Assembly (NCBI GenBank): GCA_036365145.1
Contig: JAEOAD010000018.1
Location: 5,722,001 to 5,786,000 of the forward strand
DNA: 64,000 nucleotides
DNA from: Orientallactaga sibirica
Lineage: Eukaryota; Chordata; Mammalia; Rodentia; Dipodidae
Direction: 5' to 3'
Position 1 is the stretch's first letter, and each line of letters begins with the position of its first letter. A model generated the notes under the pieces. It ran no database searches, was not told where the DNA came from, and saw nothing but the letters and a program-made list of their open reading frames with translations. Shown one piece after another: positions 1-10,967 of this stretch. Position numbers and translations under genes: made by a program.

Positions 1-125
1 CTCACTCTAGCCCAGGCTGACCTGGAATTCACTCTGTATTCTCAGGGTGGCCTTGAACTCATGGAAATCCTCCTACTTCTGCCTCCCAAGTGCTGGGATT
101 AAAGGCCTGCACCACCACGCCTGGC
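1..125 (-). mobile_element. B1 SINE, cut by window start
   Basis: This is the minus-strand form of the 7SL-derived B1, from CTCACTCTAGCCCAGGCTGACC to GGGATTAAAGGCCTGCACCACCACGCC. The family consensus read on its own strand begins near GCCGGGCGTGGTGGC, passes through CCTTTAATCCCAGCAC and ends in an A-rich tail. Confidence 0.9.
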
Positions 126-136
126 CTTGGTTTTAT

Positions 137-377
137 TTTTAGAGAGAGAGAGAGAGAGAGACAGAGAGCGTGAAAGTGAGAGCGAGAGAGAATTGGCACA
201 CCAGGACTTCAGCCAGTACAATTGAACTCCAGATGCTTGTGCCACCTAGTGGGCATGTGGGACCTTGTGCTTGCCTCATCTTTTGTGCGTCTGACTTATG
301 TGGGATCTGGAGAGTTGAACATGGGTCCATAGGCTTTGCAGGCAAGCACCTTAACTGCTAAGCCATCTCTCCAGCCC
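137..377 (-). mobile_element. B2-like tRNA-derived SINE (duplication copy 1)
   Basis: In minus orientation it runs from a GA-rich tail to GCCATCTCTCCAGCCC. On its own strand the family starts GGGCTGGAGAGATGGCTTAGC, carries Pol III A and B box remnants (B box like GGTTCGATTC) and ends in CT-rich then A/T-rich sequence. Confidence 0.9.
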
Positions 378-480
378 TGTTTTTTTGTTTTTGTTTTGTT
401 GGTTGTTTCTTTTTTTTTCTTTTTCTTTTTCTTTTTCTTTTTCTTTTTCTTTTTCTTTTTCTTTTTCTTTTTTTTTTTTG
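378..480. repeat. (CTTTTT)n simple repeat, first copy
   Basis: T-rich sequence with about nine CTTTTT units abuts the poly(A) side of the following B1. Its twin lies at 1004-1105. Confidence 0.85.
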
Positions 481-585
481 TGATAGGGCTTCACACTAGC
501 CCAGGCTGACCTCAAACTCATGGTGATCCTCCTTCCCTAGCCTCTGGAGTGCTGGGATTAAAGGCTTGTGCCACCATGCCCGATT
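470..585 (-). mobile_element. B1 SINE (duplication copy 1)
   Basis: Minus-strand B1 from GTGATAGGGCTTCACACTAG to CTTGTGCCACCATGCCCG. Confidence 0.88.
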
Positions 586-599
586 TCGTTTTGTTGTTT

Positions 600-798
600 G
601 TTTATTTTTAATATTTAATTTAAAAACTATATATTAGAGAGAGAGAGAGAGACAGAGAGAGAGAATGGGCATGCCAGGGCCTTTAGCCATTGCAGACAAA
701 CTCCACGCATATGTCACCATGTGCGTCTGGTTTTACATATGTACTGGAAAATCAAACCTGGGTCCTTTGGCTTTACCAGCAAGCTCCTTAACCTCTAA
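600..798 (-). mobile_element. B2-like SINE, head lost at duplication junction
   Basis: It runs from a GA-rich tail to CTCCTTAACCTCTA. The expected end AGCCATCTCTCCAGCCC is missing because the duplication breakpoint falls here; the second copy at 1225-1440 retains it. Confidence 0.88.
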
Positions 799-1003
799 AA
801 AGTGAGAGCGAGAGAGAATTGGCACACCAGGACTTCAGCCAGTACAATTGAACTCCAGATGCTTGTGCCACCTAGTGGGCATGTGGGACCTTGTGCTTGC
901 CTCATCTTTTGTGCGTCTGACTTATGTGGGATCTGGAGAGTTGAACATGGGTCCATAGGCTTTGCAGGCAAGCACCTTAACTGCTAAGCCATCTCTCCAG
1001 CCC
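799..1003 (-). mobile_element. B2-like SINE (duplication copy 2), tail missing
   Basis: Repeat of 173-377; it starts at the duplication junction without the A/T-rich tail. Confidence 0.88.
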
Positions 1004-1105
1004 TGTTTTTTTGTTTTTGTTTTGTTGGTTGTTTCTTTTTCTTTTTCTTTTTCTTTTTCTTTTTCTTTTTCTTTTTCTTTTTCTTTTTTTTTTTTTTTTT
1101 TTTTT
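1004..1105. repeat. (CTTTTT)n simple repeat, second copy
   Basis: CTTTTT units followed by a T run; second copy of the tract at 378-480. Confidence 0.85.
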
Positions 1106-1211
1106 GTGATAGGGCTTCACACTAGCCCAGGCTGACCTCAAACTCATGGTGATCCTCCTTCCCTAGCCTCTGGAGTGCTGGGATTAAAGGCTTGTGCCAC
1201 CATGCCCGATT
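1096..1211 (-). mobile_element. B1 SINE (duplication copy 2)
   Basis: Near-identical to 470-585. Confidence 0.88.
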
Positions 1212-1224
1212 TCGTTTTGTTGTT

Positions 1225-1440
1225 TGTTTATTTTTAATATTTAATTTAAAAAAACTATATATTAGAGAGAGAGAGAGAGACAGAGAGAGAGAATGGGCAT
1301 GCCAGGGCCTTTAGCCATTGCAGACAAACTCCAGACGCATATGTCACCATGTGCGTCTGGCTTTACATATGTACTGGAAAATCAAACCTGGGTCCTTTGG
1401 CTTTACCAGCAAGCTCCTTAACCTCTAAGCCATCTCTTCA
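1225..1440 (-). mobile_element. B2-like SINE (duplication copy 2)
   Basis: Same element as 600-798 but with its tRNA-like head complete (AAGCCATCTCTTCAGC). Confidence 0.88.
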
Positions 1441-1452
1441 GCTCCCCCCCTC

Positions 1453-1616
1453 CTTTTTTTTTTTTTTTTTTTGGTTTTCCGAGGTAGGCTCTCACTCTAG
1501 CTCAGGCTAACCTGCAATTCACTATGTAGTCTCAGGGTGGCCTCTAACCCATAGGGATCCTCCTACCTCTGCCTCCTGAGTACTGGGATTAAAGGCGTGC
1601 ACCACCATGCCCAGTC
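1453..1616 (-). mobile_element. B1 SINE
   Basis: Full-length minus-strand B1 with a long T run, then GGTTTTCCGAGGTAGG to CACCACCATGCCCAGTC. Confidence 0.9.
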
Positions 1617-1617
1617 T

Positions 1618-1768
1618 TTTTTGTTTGTTTTTTGATATAGGGTCTTGCTCTAGCCCAGGCTGACTTGGAATTCACTATGTAGTCTCAGACTGGCCTTGAA
1701 CACATGGTGATCCTCCTTCCTCTGCCTCCCGAGTGCTGGGATCAAAAGCGTACACCACCACATCCGGC
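1618..1768 (-). mobile_element. B1 SINE
   Basis: Minus-strand B1, more diverged (GATATAGGGTCTTGCTCTAG to CACCACATCCGGC), directly adjoining the previous copy. Confidence 0.88.
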
Positions 1769-1769
1769 T

Positions 1770-1888
1770 CTTATTTTGTTTTTAAGATAGCATCTTACTG
1801 AGTATGGCCCAGGCTTGCTTCAAACAGCAATCCTTCTGCCTTTGTCTCAAGAGGACTTGGATTACAAACATATACCACCATAGCTGGC
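1770..1888 (-). mobile_element. Old B1-type SINE
   Basis: A diverged minus-strand copy from AGATAGCATCTTACTGAG to ATATACCACCATAGCTGGC. It is clearly older than its neighbours. Confidence 0.7.
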
Positions 1889-2389
1889 TTCAGACCAAGC
1901 CTGTGTCTCTAAGAAGACTTAGGCAGACTTTCTTCTTAGGTCATCAGGAAAAGTGGCTGTTTTCAAGAAGTGGCTCTATAAGGCTCCTGACTGGCAAAGG
2001 TGCACTCCTGCAAGGCTGGCTAGCAAAGCATTTTAATGACCTGGTCTCAGTGAAAGGGAGTGAGAGCAGGGTATTTTTACTGGTGGGGAGGCACTGACTT
2101 ACCACCTAGGTATGTTTCTTAAAGAAGTGAAATGAGCCCCACAGCTAACCCAGCAGGGAAGGCCCAACATTCAGATACTAGTAGCCAATGCATGTGACGC
2201 GTCACCAGGTGAGCAGTGGTGTTTCATTCAGATATTTCTTTGCCTGGTGTTCATCTGCCTGTAGCTTGTCTAGTTGCTCATAGTAACTTAAGAGGAGAGG
2301 CAGCAAGGCAGCCCTCCCAGATCTGTGGGGCAGGGTAGAGGGTGGTCCCCACTGCTCACCTGTCTCTCCTCCCTTTTATGTTTCTTCAG
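1889..2389 (+). other. FAM53A: FAM53A intron, unique part before the exon
   Basis: Non-repetitive sequence ending in the splice acceptor; nothing else recognisable. Confidence 0.8.
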
Positions 2390-3156
2390 TGGACCAGAGC
2401 CCCTGGAAGGCCTTACGTGGAGGACAACCCATTGGAAGCCAGGCAACCTCAGGCCCCTTCCCTCCACCAGGCCCACGTGGTGTAGCTCATACTGAATTTC
2501 TTCAGTGGAAGCCTGAGACCCCAGGATCCTTGGGTGTGGGCAGTTTTTTGGACCTCTCTGAGAACACAGGGCCACCCACAGCACCACCTACCAAACGGCA
2601 CTGCCGGTCCCTGTCAGAACCAGAGGAGCTTGCACGCTGCCGTTCCCCATGGCGCCCTGGCAACTCCAAGGTCTGGACCCCTGTCTCCAAGAGGCGATGC
2701 AACAGTGGTGGGAGTGCCACACTACAGCGCTGCAGTGGCCTCAGGAGCCCAGCCCTGCAGGGATGTCTTGGCACAGGCCTGCCCAGGAGTTCTGTGTCAC
2801 CTGCTGGCCCCACCTCACCCCTAACACCCCGGCCAGCCTCCGCCAGCAGCGGTTTTGTGGATAGCAGTGAAAGCAGCATGAGCTCTGGCCTGCCCTGGCG
2901 TTGTGCAGGGCCCTGTCCACTCTCCTCCAGACGCCGCTTGTCCCTCTCGCAGGAGCACCTTGCAGATGCAGAGGCCCGCCAGCCTTCAGCTAACAGCACC
3001 CCCACCTCCACGCCTGAGCTAGGCCGGCGTCAAGGCCTGCTAAGATGCCGCTCACAGCCATGTGTGCTGGGCGGGAGGAGGGGCCGGTGTAAGCGGAGGC
3101 GGGAAGAGGATGCCAGGTGGACACGCCCATCCTTGGACTTTCTGAAAATGACACGG
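2390..3156 (+). CDS. FAM53A: FAM53A, large internal coding exon (penultimate coding exon)
   Basis: FAM53A (dorsal neural-tube nuclear protein) belongs to the FAM53/Simplet family of nuclear proteins; the paralogue FAM53B promotes nuclear entry of beta-catenin, while the molecular role of FAM53A is poorly known. The exon follows a pyrimidine-rich acceptor ending TTTCTTCAG and ends at CGG before GTGAGG. It contributes two bases of a split codon plus 255 codons. Visible family hallmarks are the block TKRHCRSLSEPEEL, then CRSPWRPG and KVWTPVSKRRC, a serine-rich centre (ASSGFVDSSES), LLRCRSQPCVLGG, a basic nuclear-localisation cluster (GRCKRRREED) and the end block RPSLDFLKMT. Human FAM53A is about 398 residues; the two exons here give 359, so roughly 40 N-terminal residues lie in exon(s) upstream of the window. 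There is no stop or frameshift. The reading frame continues by chance about 60 bases into the intron. The assignment to FAM53A rather than FAM53B or FAM53C rests on recalled sequence. Confidence 0.95.
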
Positions 3157-3845
3157 GTGAGGCTACACTCTTGGGGTGCTCAGGAAAGCCTAGATCTTGC
3201 TATGGTCGGTCTTGGGTGAGGTTGCTTTTGACCGTGACACTGATCTTGTTTGGCTGGTTTCTTTTGAACCCAGATGCTGTGTGAGGCCAGTCTGTCAGGG
3301 AGTATAACATGGCTTGACTCCGAGTGACAATGGCCTGTTTCAGGCATCCCCACACCTTAGTCACACCCCAAGAGCAGAGCCATATATGTGGATCCTAGAT
3401 TATGGGCTGTGGAGAAGGAGGGAGGAACTGAGCCATGAGACTGTCCTAGTTGGTGTGGCCTCATCTCTAACCTTAAGTACAATTTTTGGGTGGCAGTTGT
3501 TCATGAAGTGAGAAACCAGCCCTGGAGTCTGGCTGAGGCATAGCTTGGGGCATTGCTCTAAATCCAGGTCCTTGGCTTGTGGGAGGCAGCAGAAGCCAAA
3601 GTCACTAACATAGATGGGGTGATTCTTATTCAGAGCCCAGGAGGTATCTGGGTGGGCAGTGCCCACACACCTTGGATGTACCTGGCACATCCTGGGGACA
3701 GTTTGTTTTGAGGAAGGCTTTTAACTGGTATAGAAGACTGTTGCATGTGACACACCACTGCCTGCCTTCCTTCTCATGCAGCTCACAGGATAATACCCAT
3801 GGCAGGTAATGGCTAGAAACAGAATGGATAAGAATGAGTCCTTGA

Positions 3846-3999
3846 GGGTATGGTGGTGCACATCTTTATTCCCAACTCTTGGGAGGCTGAGGGAGGAAGA
3901 TCACTGTGAGTTTAAGGCCGGCCTAGGCTGTAGAGTGAGTTCCAGGTCAGCTTGGGCTACTACAGCGAGACTCTGCATCTGAAAAAAAAAAAAAAAAAA
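3846..3999 (+). mobile_element. B1 SINE
   Basis: Plus-strand B1 from GAGGGTATGGTGGTGCAC to a 17-base A tail. Confidence 0.9.
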
Positions 4000-4180
4000 G
4001 GCTGCAGAGATGGCTCAGCCAGATGACCTGGGTTTGATTCCCCAGTACCTATGTTAGCTAGATGCATAAAGTGGCACATGTGTCTGGAGTTCATTTGCAG
4101 TGGCAAGAGGTCCTGGTGCAACCATACTTTCTCTCTCCCCCCACCCCCCCGCTTGCAAATAAAAAAACAAGCAATAAAGA
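4000..4180 (+). mobile_element. B2-like SINE
   Basis: GGCTGCAGAGATGGCTCAG to AATAAAAAAACAAGC; it starts exactly at the tail of the preceding B1. Part of the region 5' of the B box is missing. Confidence 0.88.
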
Positions 4181-6015
4181 ATGGGCTCTTGGTGTCTGAC
4201 AAGGAGGGCATGCCCACTTAGGTGCATTTGGAGGTGGGCTGAGATTTTCTCAGTCCCTAGGTAGGAAGGAGACTAGTGGGAATTAGAGCGGAGCCCAGTG
4301 GCTTTTCTCACCCCTGGTCAGCTGTGAGGGAGAATGAGAAGAATGAAACTCAGGTGCTTCTTGCATTAATCTTGCACTGACCACCATTGGGGCCAAGGCT
4401 GAGGGGAGATGTGATTGTGTTCCTTTTTGGTGACTCATGGCCTTGGCAGTTCCCAAACTGCCCACTACCCCAACCCAGGATTGCAGGCCTAACCTACCTC
4501 CTGCGTGGGCATTGCTGTGGGTGGATGTTATGCCCTGGGTATTGTGGGTGGTATCAGGACTGTCCTGGAGGAAGCTGCTGAAGTGTGATCTGTTGACCCC
4601 ACATTGGGGGTATATGCAGGTAGGATGGTGGCCACTGTCAGCCTCAGGAGTAGTTCTTATGGCAATCCTGAGGAATGCTAGAGATTCTGCTGGATACCCA
4701 CTTTGAGCTCTGCAAACATAATTATTGGCTTTGCCTCTGACTGGCAGGTTCTCTAGAAGCTTCTTCCTGTGATCCTGTGACTGAGAAGCCCAGCCTCACT
4801 GGTTGTGACAAAAGAGGCTGGGGTCTGGAAAGGAAGGTGGTGACTTTTGTATGATAGTGACTGTTGAAAAGTTCGTGATAAGCTTTGGATACCCAAGCTG
4901 TTCTCTGCTGGCAAGTCTTGTGTGTATGTGATACCACCATGTGGATGCCAGGAGGACAGCAGCAGGGGAGGCTGCCAACTGAGATGACATTGGCTTGTGC
5001 CTTTTAGAGCTGGCAGTATCTTGTAACAGAAACAGACTGATGACCAATGGACAGTCCTTTTCTGGAGACCCTGGGGGCACTCTGGACCCAGTTGAAGAGA
5101 GGAAGGTGGGTGTGTCTAGGTTGATGCTGGTACTGGGACATTGTAGATATGGGGCTTGGCCTCCTGCCTCATCCTTGCTCCATGGTCAAGTTCCCAGGTG
5201 GTGGCTGTCACTTGGGTATTCTCTGGCTATCCTTCCTCTTCCAGTTGTCTTGTCTTAGGCTTCAGATACATACCACCTGCTCCGGAGACACTGTTCCCAT
5301 GTCAGCCTTCTCTTAATCCTAACGCCCCATGGTGATTTCTCTGAAATGAAAGTTCAGGATCACTGTGTTACTGCTGTTGCTGAATAACAGGTGAGCCAGT
5401 TCATTTGGAAACATCACAGTATGCTGTCTCACTGTCACTTTAGGTCAGGGGACAGAAGGCTTGGCAGGAAGGTCCTGGTCTCGTTTGGCTACAGGATCTG
5501 CTTACATTTGGCTGTAGGACTGTTTCTCAACTCCTTTGTAGGGCTTCCTGGCTGCTGGTCTCTGTGGAGCACACGTATGTCAAGTCTTCCCAGAATGAGT
5601 GATCTGAGGGGCAGCAGGGAGCTGCTGCTGTGCCTCATGGGACTGCCTCTGTGAACTTGGTTTTGGCTTTCTGGTGGGCTCTGTGCAGCCTACATTCGTC
5701 AGATGTTACTTGCTGAGGAGAGTGGCTTGCAAAGCTTTTACATAGTGCACTGAGCCATGTATATTGAATGGATACTGACTGCAATACTGGCCATGACATC
5801 TGGAGTTGTGGGGACTATCTGAGCTGCATGGGGACCAGGATGGGAATAGCATTGCACATGAAGTGCATCCCTCAAGTGACCTTTTTTTTTTCCCTTGGTG
5901 GGACACAAAGACCTTTTTTGTAAAGTTCATTTGAGATGAACCTGGTATCTTGTAGTTGAGTTGGTGTCCTGTTCATTAGAACTTTCTGCCTGTCATGGAC
6001 ATGCATACAGCTCTG

Positions 6016-6146
6016 CTGTGTGGTGGCACATGCCTGAATTGAGATACGAGGATCAGAAGTTCAAGGTCATCCTTAGCTACATATCAAGTTTAACAACAGC
6101 CAGGACTATATAAGACCCTGTCTCAAAATAATAATAAAAAAGAAAG
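6016..6146 (+). mobile_element. Old B1-type SINE
   Basis: TGTGTGGTGGCACATGCCTG to AAGACCCTGTCTCAAAATAA; diverged copy. Confidence 0.65.
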
Positions 6147-6151
6147 GGCTG

Positions 6152-6270
6152 CTGGGCGTGGTGGCAGCACTTGGGAGGCAGAGGTAGGAGGATCGCTGAG
6201 AGTTCAAGGCCACCCTGAGACTACATAGTGAATTACAGGTCAGCCTCAGCCAGAGTGAGACCCAACCACA
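6152..6270 (+). mobile_element. B1 SINE with internal deletion
   Basis: GCTGGGCGTGGTGGCAGCAC to GTGAGACCCAACC; the usual CACGCCTTTAATCCC stretch is lost. Confidence 0.85.
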
Positions 6271-7037
6271 GCTCTCCCCTGACTACAATCTTTACACACT
6301 TGGGACTCTCAGACTGTCCCACTTGTCTCCTACCTGGATGTCCACATGTCTCATGGCCACATCCTCTGGGCTATACCACAGCAGCTGCCCCCAGCACAAT
6401 CAGGCCTTGTTTCCCTGCCACTTCTCAGCAAGGTCCCTCAGCTGGCCTCTCATGGCCCTGTACTCTGAGCATGCCCTTAGTGTCCTGTGACAGGTGATGG
6501 AGGCAGCCTGGGATGTGATAGGGTTAGCAGAGCCCATCTGGACAGGGATGATCAGAGGCCTCTTCTGTGCATGTGTGTCTTAGATGTTTCAGGATGAGAA
6601 AGCTCTCCACAGGTAAAAGGATAAAGGAGGAAAGTGGGAAACCAGGTTGAGGTAGGTGGAATTTGGGGCATGAACTGTGGGTATATGTGGATCTGATGAG
6701 GTCCAGCTGGCTGAGAGCTCCTACCTGAATTCTGCTGTGAACAACTGGGTGTTGTTGGAGATGAGGCACAGGGCCCTTCCTTGACAGTCTGCTGAGAATA
6801 AGGCAGGTGCCCAGCACCTGAGGACCACCCAAGTATCAGGCACTCACATGCTTGGCTCGGGGCAGGTTTGTGCTTTATGCCTCCCAGCACCACTGGCCAG
6901 CGATGGGGTGAACAGAGTTTTATGAACCAGCTCAAGAACTGTGGCTGGTGTGTTCTGAGACCATTTTGGGGTGGGATAGATACTGAGCACACCGTGTCTG
7001 TTGGAAATGCCTTCAGCCCATGTCTTTTCTATTGCAG

Positions 7038-7352
7038 ACTTTAAAAAACTCAAAGAGCCTTTGCTCTCTCAACTATGAAGATGATGATGAAGATGACACC
7101 CAGGCGAAGACGGTTGTGTCCTCCCCGTGTGACTCACAGGGCCTCGTGGGCATCATAACGCCTGGCTCCAGCCCAAGGGTTCCCAGGCCTTGCCCTGCCA
7201 GTGCCAGCCCATGGGCTTCAAGGGAGCCATTGGCCAGTGCAGGCGAGGGTAGGAGCAGTGGGGATCCCAGTGACTGTGACAGTGCAGAGGAAGAGGGCAT
7301 CTTCCCACTGGACCACAGTGACCTGGACCTGGAGCAGATTGAGAACAACTGA
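7038..7352 (+). CDS. FAM53A: FAM53A, last coding exon with stop codon
   Basis: This exon starts after the acceptor TTTTCTATTGCAG and is in phase 0 with the exon ending at 3156, so KMTR is followed directly by TLKNSKSLCSLNYE. It encodes 104 residues and a TGA stop at 7350-7352. Features are the conserved NSKSLCSLNYEDDDEDD block with an acidic run encoded by a GAT/GAA repeat, the conserved SSPCDS motif, a variable Pro/Ser-rich middle and the conserved C-terminus LDLEQIENN. These are the family-specific 3' end of FAM53A. The gene looks intact and functional over both exons. Confidence 0.95.
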   Translation, partial: TLKNSKSLCSLNYEDDDEDDTQAKTVVSSPCDSQGLVGIITPGSSPRVPRPCPASASPWASREPLASAGEGRSSGDPSDCDSAEEEGIFPLDHSDLDLEQIENN

Positions 7353-7560
7353 CTCATGGCTAAGCAGTAGTTGCCTCCCTGATGCCCGACTGCTGGAGAT
7401 AGAATTTGTGTTATTTTGAACATTGAGGCATAATTTTGATTCAGTTTTTTCCTAAAGAAGTATTTTGCATTTTTATGGCGTTTACAGTTCGGGAGAGCTT
7501 CTCTATTTTGAAATGAGTTTTCAGAGGGCATTCTATTAAACATGATTCTGCCTAGATTCC
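7353..7560 (+). other. FAM53A: FAM53A 3' untranslated region
   Basis: This is the short A/T-rich sequence between the stop codon and a canonical-variant poly(A) signal. A longer alternative 3'UTR cannot be excluded. Confidence 0.65.
7535..7540 (+). promoter_or_regulatory. FAM53A: ATTAAA poly(A) signal of FAM53A
   Basis: ATTAAA, the commonest variant poly(A) hexamer, lies about 185 bases after the stop. T-rich sequence follows further downstream (around 7575). It is the first plausible signal 3' of the gene. Confidence 0.6.
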
Positions 7561-8108
7561 TGCTTATTCTACTCCTTTTATCAGAAGCATGCTGTGAAAA
7601 GCATACATGATTTGCTTCCTTGGCAGTCTTGGGAGCTGGTGGTTTGAAGGCTCCCTGTAGAGTGTCACAGTGGCCTGTGGGCCCTTAAGGTGCTTTATTC
7701 CCTTGGCCATTGTCATCTATAGCCTAGCTTTCCAGTGATGGTGAGGCTGCTGGTTGGGCTGGGCTGAGTCTGGTTTTAGGCTCCCAGGGCATGAAGAGGC
7801 CATTCCTGTCCCAGTCCCAGTCCCTAAAAGTGATGCTGATGGCAGTACAGTCAGTGCCTACTCAGTGAATTCAGTACAAGGCACTTGCTCTGAGTTGCAA
7901 CTTCTGACCAGTTTTCCTTTTCAGGGTGTGAAGGATCTAGTGGCCTCAGGCCTGCTACCCTGGCTCAGCACTGCTCAGAGCTCTGGTATCCTGTCCTGTA
8001 CTGTAATGTAATGTATGAATCATAGGAATCCCATTGAGGACATCCATTATGAGGAAAGGGTTTATGACAGCAAGGAAACATTCATCTCTGGAGAAGTTTT
8101 CTTGAGCT
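7561..8108. other. Unique sequence 3' of FAM53A
   Basis: No gene, RNA or repeat recognised; may include a readthrough 3'UTR. Confidence 0.5.
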
Positions 8109-8254
8109 CCTCCCCCGCCGAGGTAGGGTGTCACTGTAGCTCAGACTGACCTGGAATTCACTATGTAGTCTCAGGGTGGCCTTGAACTCGTGGCGATCCT
8201 TCTACCTCTGCCTCACGAGTGCTGGGATTAAAGGTGTGTGCCACCATGCTCTGC
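8109..8254 (-). mobile_element. B1 SINE
   Basis: CGCCGAGGTAGGGTGTCACT to GTGCCACCATGCTCTGC. Confidence 0.9.
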
Positions 8255-8267
8255 TGATGTTTTTTTT

Positions 8268-8469
8268 TAAATCATTTTATTTATTTATTTGATAGAGAGA
8301 AAGAGAGAAAGAAAGAGGGAACGGGCACACCAGGGCCTCCAGCCACTGCAAATGAACTCCAGATGCATGCGCCCCCTTGTGCATCTGGCTTATGTGAGTC
8401 CTGGAGATTTGAAACGGGATCCTTTGGCTTTGCAGGCAAACGCCTTAACCACTAAGCCATTCTCCAGCC
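8268..8469 (-). mobile_element. B2-like SINE
   Basis: (ATTT)n and GA-rich tail to TAAGCCATTCTCCAGCCC. Confidence 0.9.
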
Positions 8470-10658
8470 CTTCTTGAGTTTTTTTCCTCTTCCAAGAAAA
8501 TTTGTGAGGGGTTATTATGATGGAGACAGGTGAAAGTCAGCTTTCAGACACCTTCAGGCTCTCCCCTATGGCCATAGGCAACATCATGCCAGTGGTCCCT
8601 CTACCCTCCTCAGCTAACAGTGGTACTCATATGTGCCATGTTCAGAGGCATTTGGGCTGATACATTACTTGCACCACTGTGACATGGCCAGAAATGGATT
8701 CCTTTCCATTAATATTCTAGGCAATTTTTATTGTTGGAACCTGGGCTGCTGCTATCTGTGGGCCCCTGATACTTGCAGAGGAAATGCTCTGTGAGGTGGC
8801 CAGCCAGGTTAGCCAGTGTGCCATGGTCACACCAAGACTTCTGGGTTGATTTTAGAACATCCTGGATTATCTAGTGGCCCTCACCATAGGGTGAGTGTGA
8901 CTCCAAGGGCCTCATCCAGGCTAGGGAACTGTGGGCTGGGATCTCCTAGTATTGTGTACTAAGCTGGTCAGCCAAGTGTCACCGTTGGTGGAGTCGTCAA
9001 GGAGGCAGCTGCATGTCTCAGACACCCAGACCCTGCAAGGCCTATGACCTGGTACTGAGAGAGAACACTTAGCTTCTGGTCTAAGCTTTATAAGGAGTAT
9101 CCCTGCTTCCTACTGGGGAGTGCTAGGAACCTGCCTGAGTCTTCCTATTACCTGGCCTGTCACCCTCAATATATCACTCAAGGACTACCAGCTTCCCCCA
9201 GGCCAGGGATGACTCCTCAACTACTGGCCTGCTCCCCTGCCTTTCTTATGAAGAACCACAGAGACATAGTAGACTTGCTCTGAGCCTGGCCCAGCATGCC
9301 CAAGAGGCTACTTACCCAGCCTGACCTGAGTGGATCCAGGGACTGTGGCCATTCCTTAGTGAGCTGGGATCTCTGAGGGTGGAGCCCCTCCCACCTGTGA
9401 CTTCTCTTTAATCCTTAGCCAGAGTCCAGGCCCCTACAAAGGCCACTGGGTCCTGCCCACCCCTTTATCTGCTCCCATAGGCCCCTGTCTACCTTCCTCT
9501 GCTTCTTGATTCAGGCCACTGGCCCTGTCTTGAATCTCCAGCCTGAGTGAGGCCCTCTTCTACATCACTGGGTCTTCATGAGCACCATGTTGCCTTCCTC
9601 TTGGCTGGTCCCAGGCTGCTCCTGTCACCACCCCTGTCTTACTCCCTTCTGTGTCTCCACCTCTTCCCCTCTCTGGGTATCCATGCTTTTCCACTCAGTG
9701 AGGCCAGGAAGCTGTATCAGCCACTAGCATCCATGTGGGACTAAATGCTCCAACCCTACAACCTGCTACCACCTTCCAGACTGCCCCCTGCCAAGCCAAC
9801 TTCTTACTATCTGTCTTGCCACTTTAGGCACACAATTTGGTAGCATTAAGACATTCATGTGGTGGGGTGCCTGTCATCATCTGTTTATAGAACTTTCCAT
9901 CTCCTCAAGCTGAAGCCCTGTTCCCCAGATGTATGTTCTGTCCTCCATGACTCTTTTTCATGTCCTAGAGGTCCTCACATATTTCAGCATATCACACAAA
10001 CTGCTGTTCAAGGATAAACTCTATGAACGGGTCACTTATGGCCTGCTTATCTCTGAGTCCTGGTGAGACAGGCAGAGACATACCCTGACCACTGCCCACC
10101 CGCTGTAGCTCATTGGCAGTTCCTGACCACATAGGCATGGTGCTGCTGATCCCAGGTTGGGAGCTTATTTCCCCTGCTCAGCTCCTGGCTTGAGTGTCAT
10201 CTTCTCAGGTATCCTCTCTTGGTCCCAGATACTCCAGCCTTCATTGTCTTCCCAGGACAGCTCAGCCTCTGGGCCTTCTGGTTGTGTGTGGGACATGCAT
10301 CTAGGCAGTCAGTCCCTGTGAGGCTAAAGTGGGGCAGACCCTGCTGGGGCAGATATGGGTGGAGACAAGATTCTGAAACTATGTCACCCCTGTGGCCTCC
10401 TGATACCTGGCTCAAGCTCAGCAGGCACAGACACCTCTGAAGACATTCCAGAAACCAAGGTCTCAGGTTTCTACATATTCATTCATCTTGCAATTTTGCC
10501 TGGTTGGTCCTTAGGTACTGGGTGCTGCTCTTGACATGTAGAGGTGAAAAGTAGGTGGGCATCTGAGGAGGCATGTTCTGCTCAGAGGGAATAGCCATTA
10601 CAAAGGCCCCAAGGCATGGACAAGTTGGGGAAGGCCATAAGGAGGCTTGGGAAAGATT
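8470..10658. other. Unique intergenic sequence
   Basis: 2.2 kb without repeats. Reading frames are short and carry no recognisable domain; no RNA gene seen. Confidence 0.6.
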
Positions 10659-10791
10659 TTTTTTTTTTTTAAGGTAGGGTGTCACTCTAGCCCAGGCTGA
10701 CCTGAAATTCTCTGTGTTGTCTCAGGGTGGCCTTGAACTCACAGTGATCCTCCTACCTCCTGAGTGCTGGGATTAAAGGCGTGTGCTACTT
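10659..10791 (-). mobile_element. B1 SINE
   Basis: T run then AAGGTAGGGTGTCACTCTAG to AAAGGCGTGTGCTAC. Confidence 0.88.
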
Positions 10792-10799
10792 GTGAGTGG

Positions 10800-10967
10800 A
10801 AAGATTTTTATTGTATTTATTTGAGAGAGAGAGAAGGTAATGGGTGCATCAGGGCCTCTAGCCACTGCAAATGAACTCCAGACACATGTGCTACCTAGTG
10901 CATCTGGTTTACATGGGTACTGGGGAATCGAATCTCGGTCCTCAGGTTTCTCAGGCAAGTGCCTTAA
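10800..10967 (-). mobile_element. B2-like SINE, truncated by a B1
   Basis: TTGTATTTATTTGAGAGAG to GGCAAGTGCCTTAA; the CCACTAAGCCATCTC head is missing where the next B1 begins. Confidence 0.88.

Larger units (their letters stand above)
173..1430. repeat. Tandem duplication, unit about 626-630 bp
   Basis: Bases 173-798 recur at 799-1430 with the same order of parts: B2-like SINE, CTTTTT tract, B1, B2-like SINE. By eye the copies differ by only a few bases (for example two extra bases at AGACGCATATG and a longer A run). The junction at 797-810 fuses the end of one B2-like SINE to the GA-rich start of another. The age looks very recent. Confidence 0.9.
3157..7037 (+). other. FAM53A: FAM53A last intron
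   Basis: The intron is 3.88 kb with a GTGAGG donor and a TTGCAG acceptor. It holds a B1/B2 pair at 3.85-4.18 kb and two B1-type copies at 6.0-6.27 kb. The rest (3.2-3.8, 4.2-6.0 and 6.3-7.0 kb) is unique sequence in which I see no exon or RNA gene. Confidence 0.9.

Noticed and set aside
170..987. Two nearly identical 61-63 codon + frames starting MKVRARENWHTR / MRARENWHTR
   Set aside because: Both are antisense B2-like SINE sequence duplicated by the tandem repeat; many similar frames across the window are SINE-derived.
2288..2587. 99-codon minus frame spanning the FAM53A exon start
   Set aside because: It crosses a splice acceptor and is antisense to conserved coding sequence.
2502..3011. 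169-codon antisense open frame and shorter overlapping + frames within the large FAM53A exon
   Set aside because: They overlap a clearly conserved coding exon with family motifs. G/C-rich exons often leave other frames open by chance.
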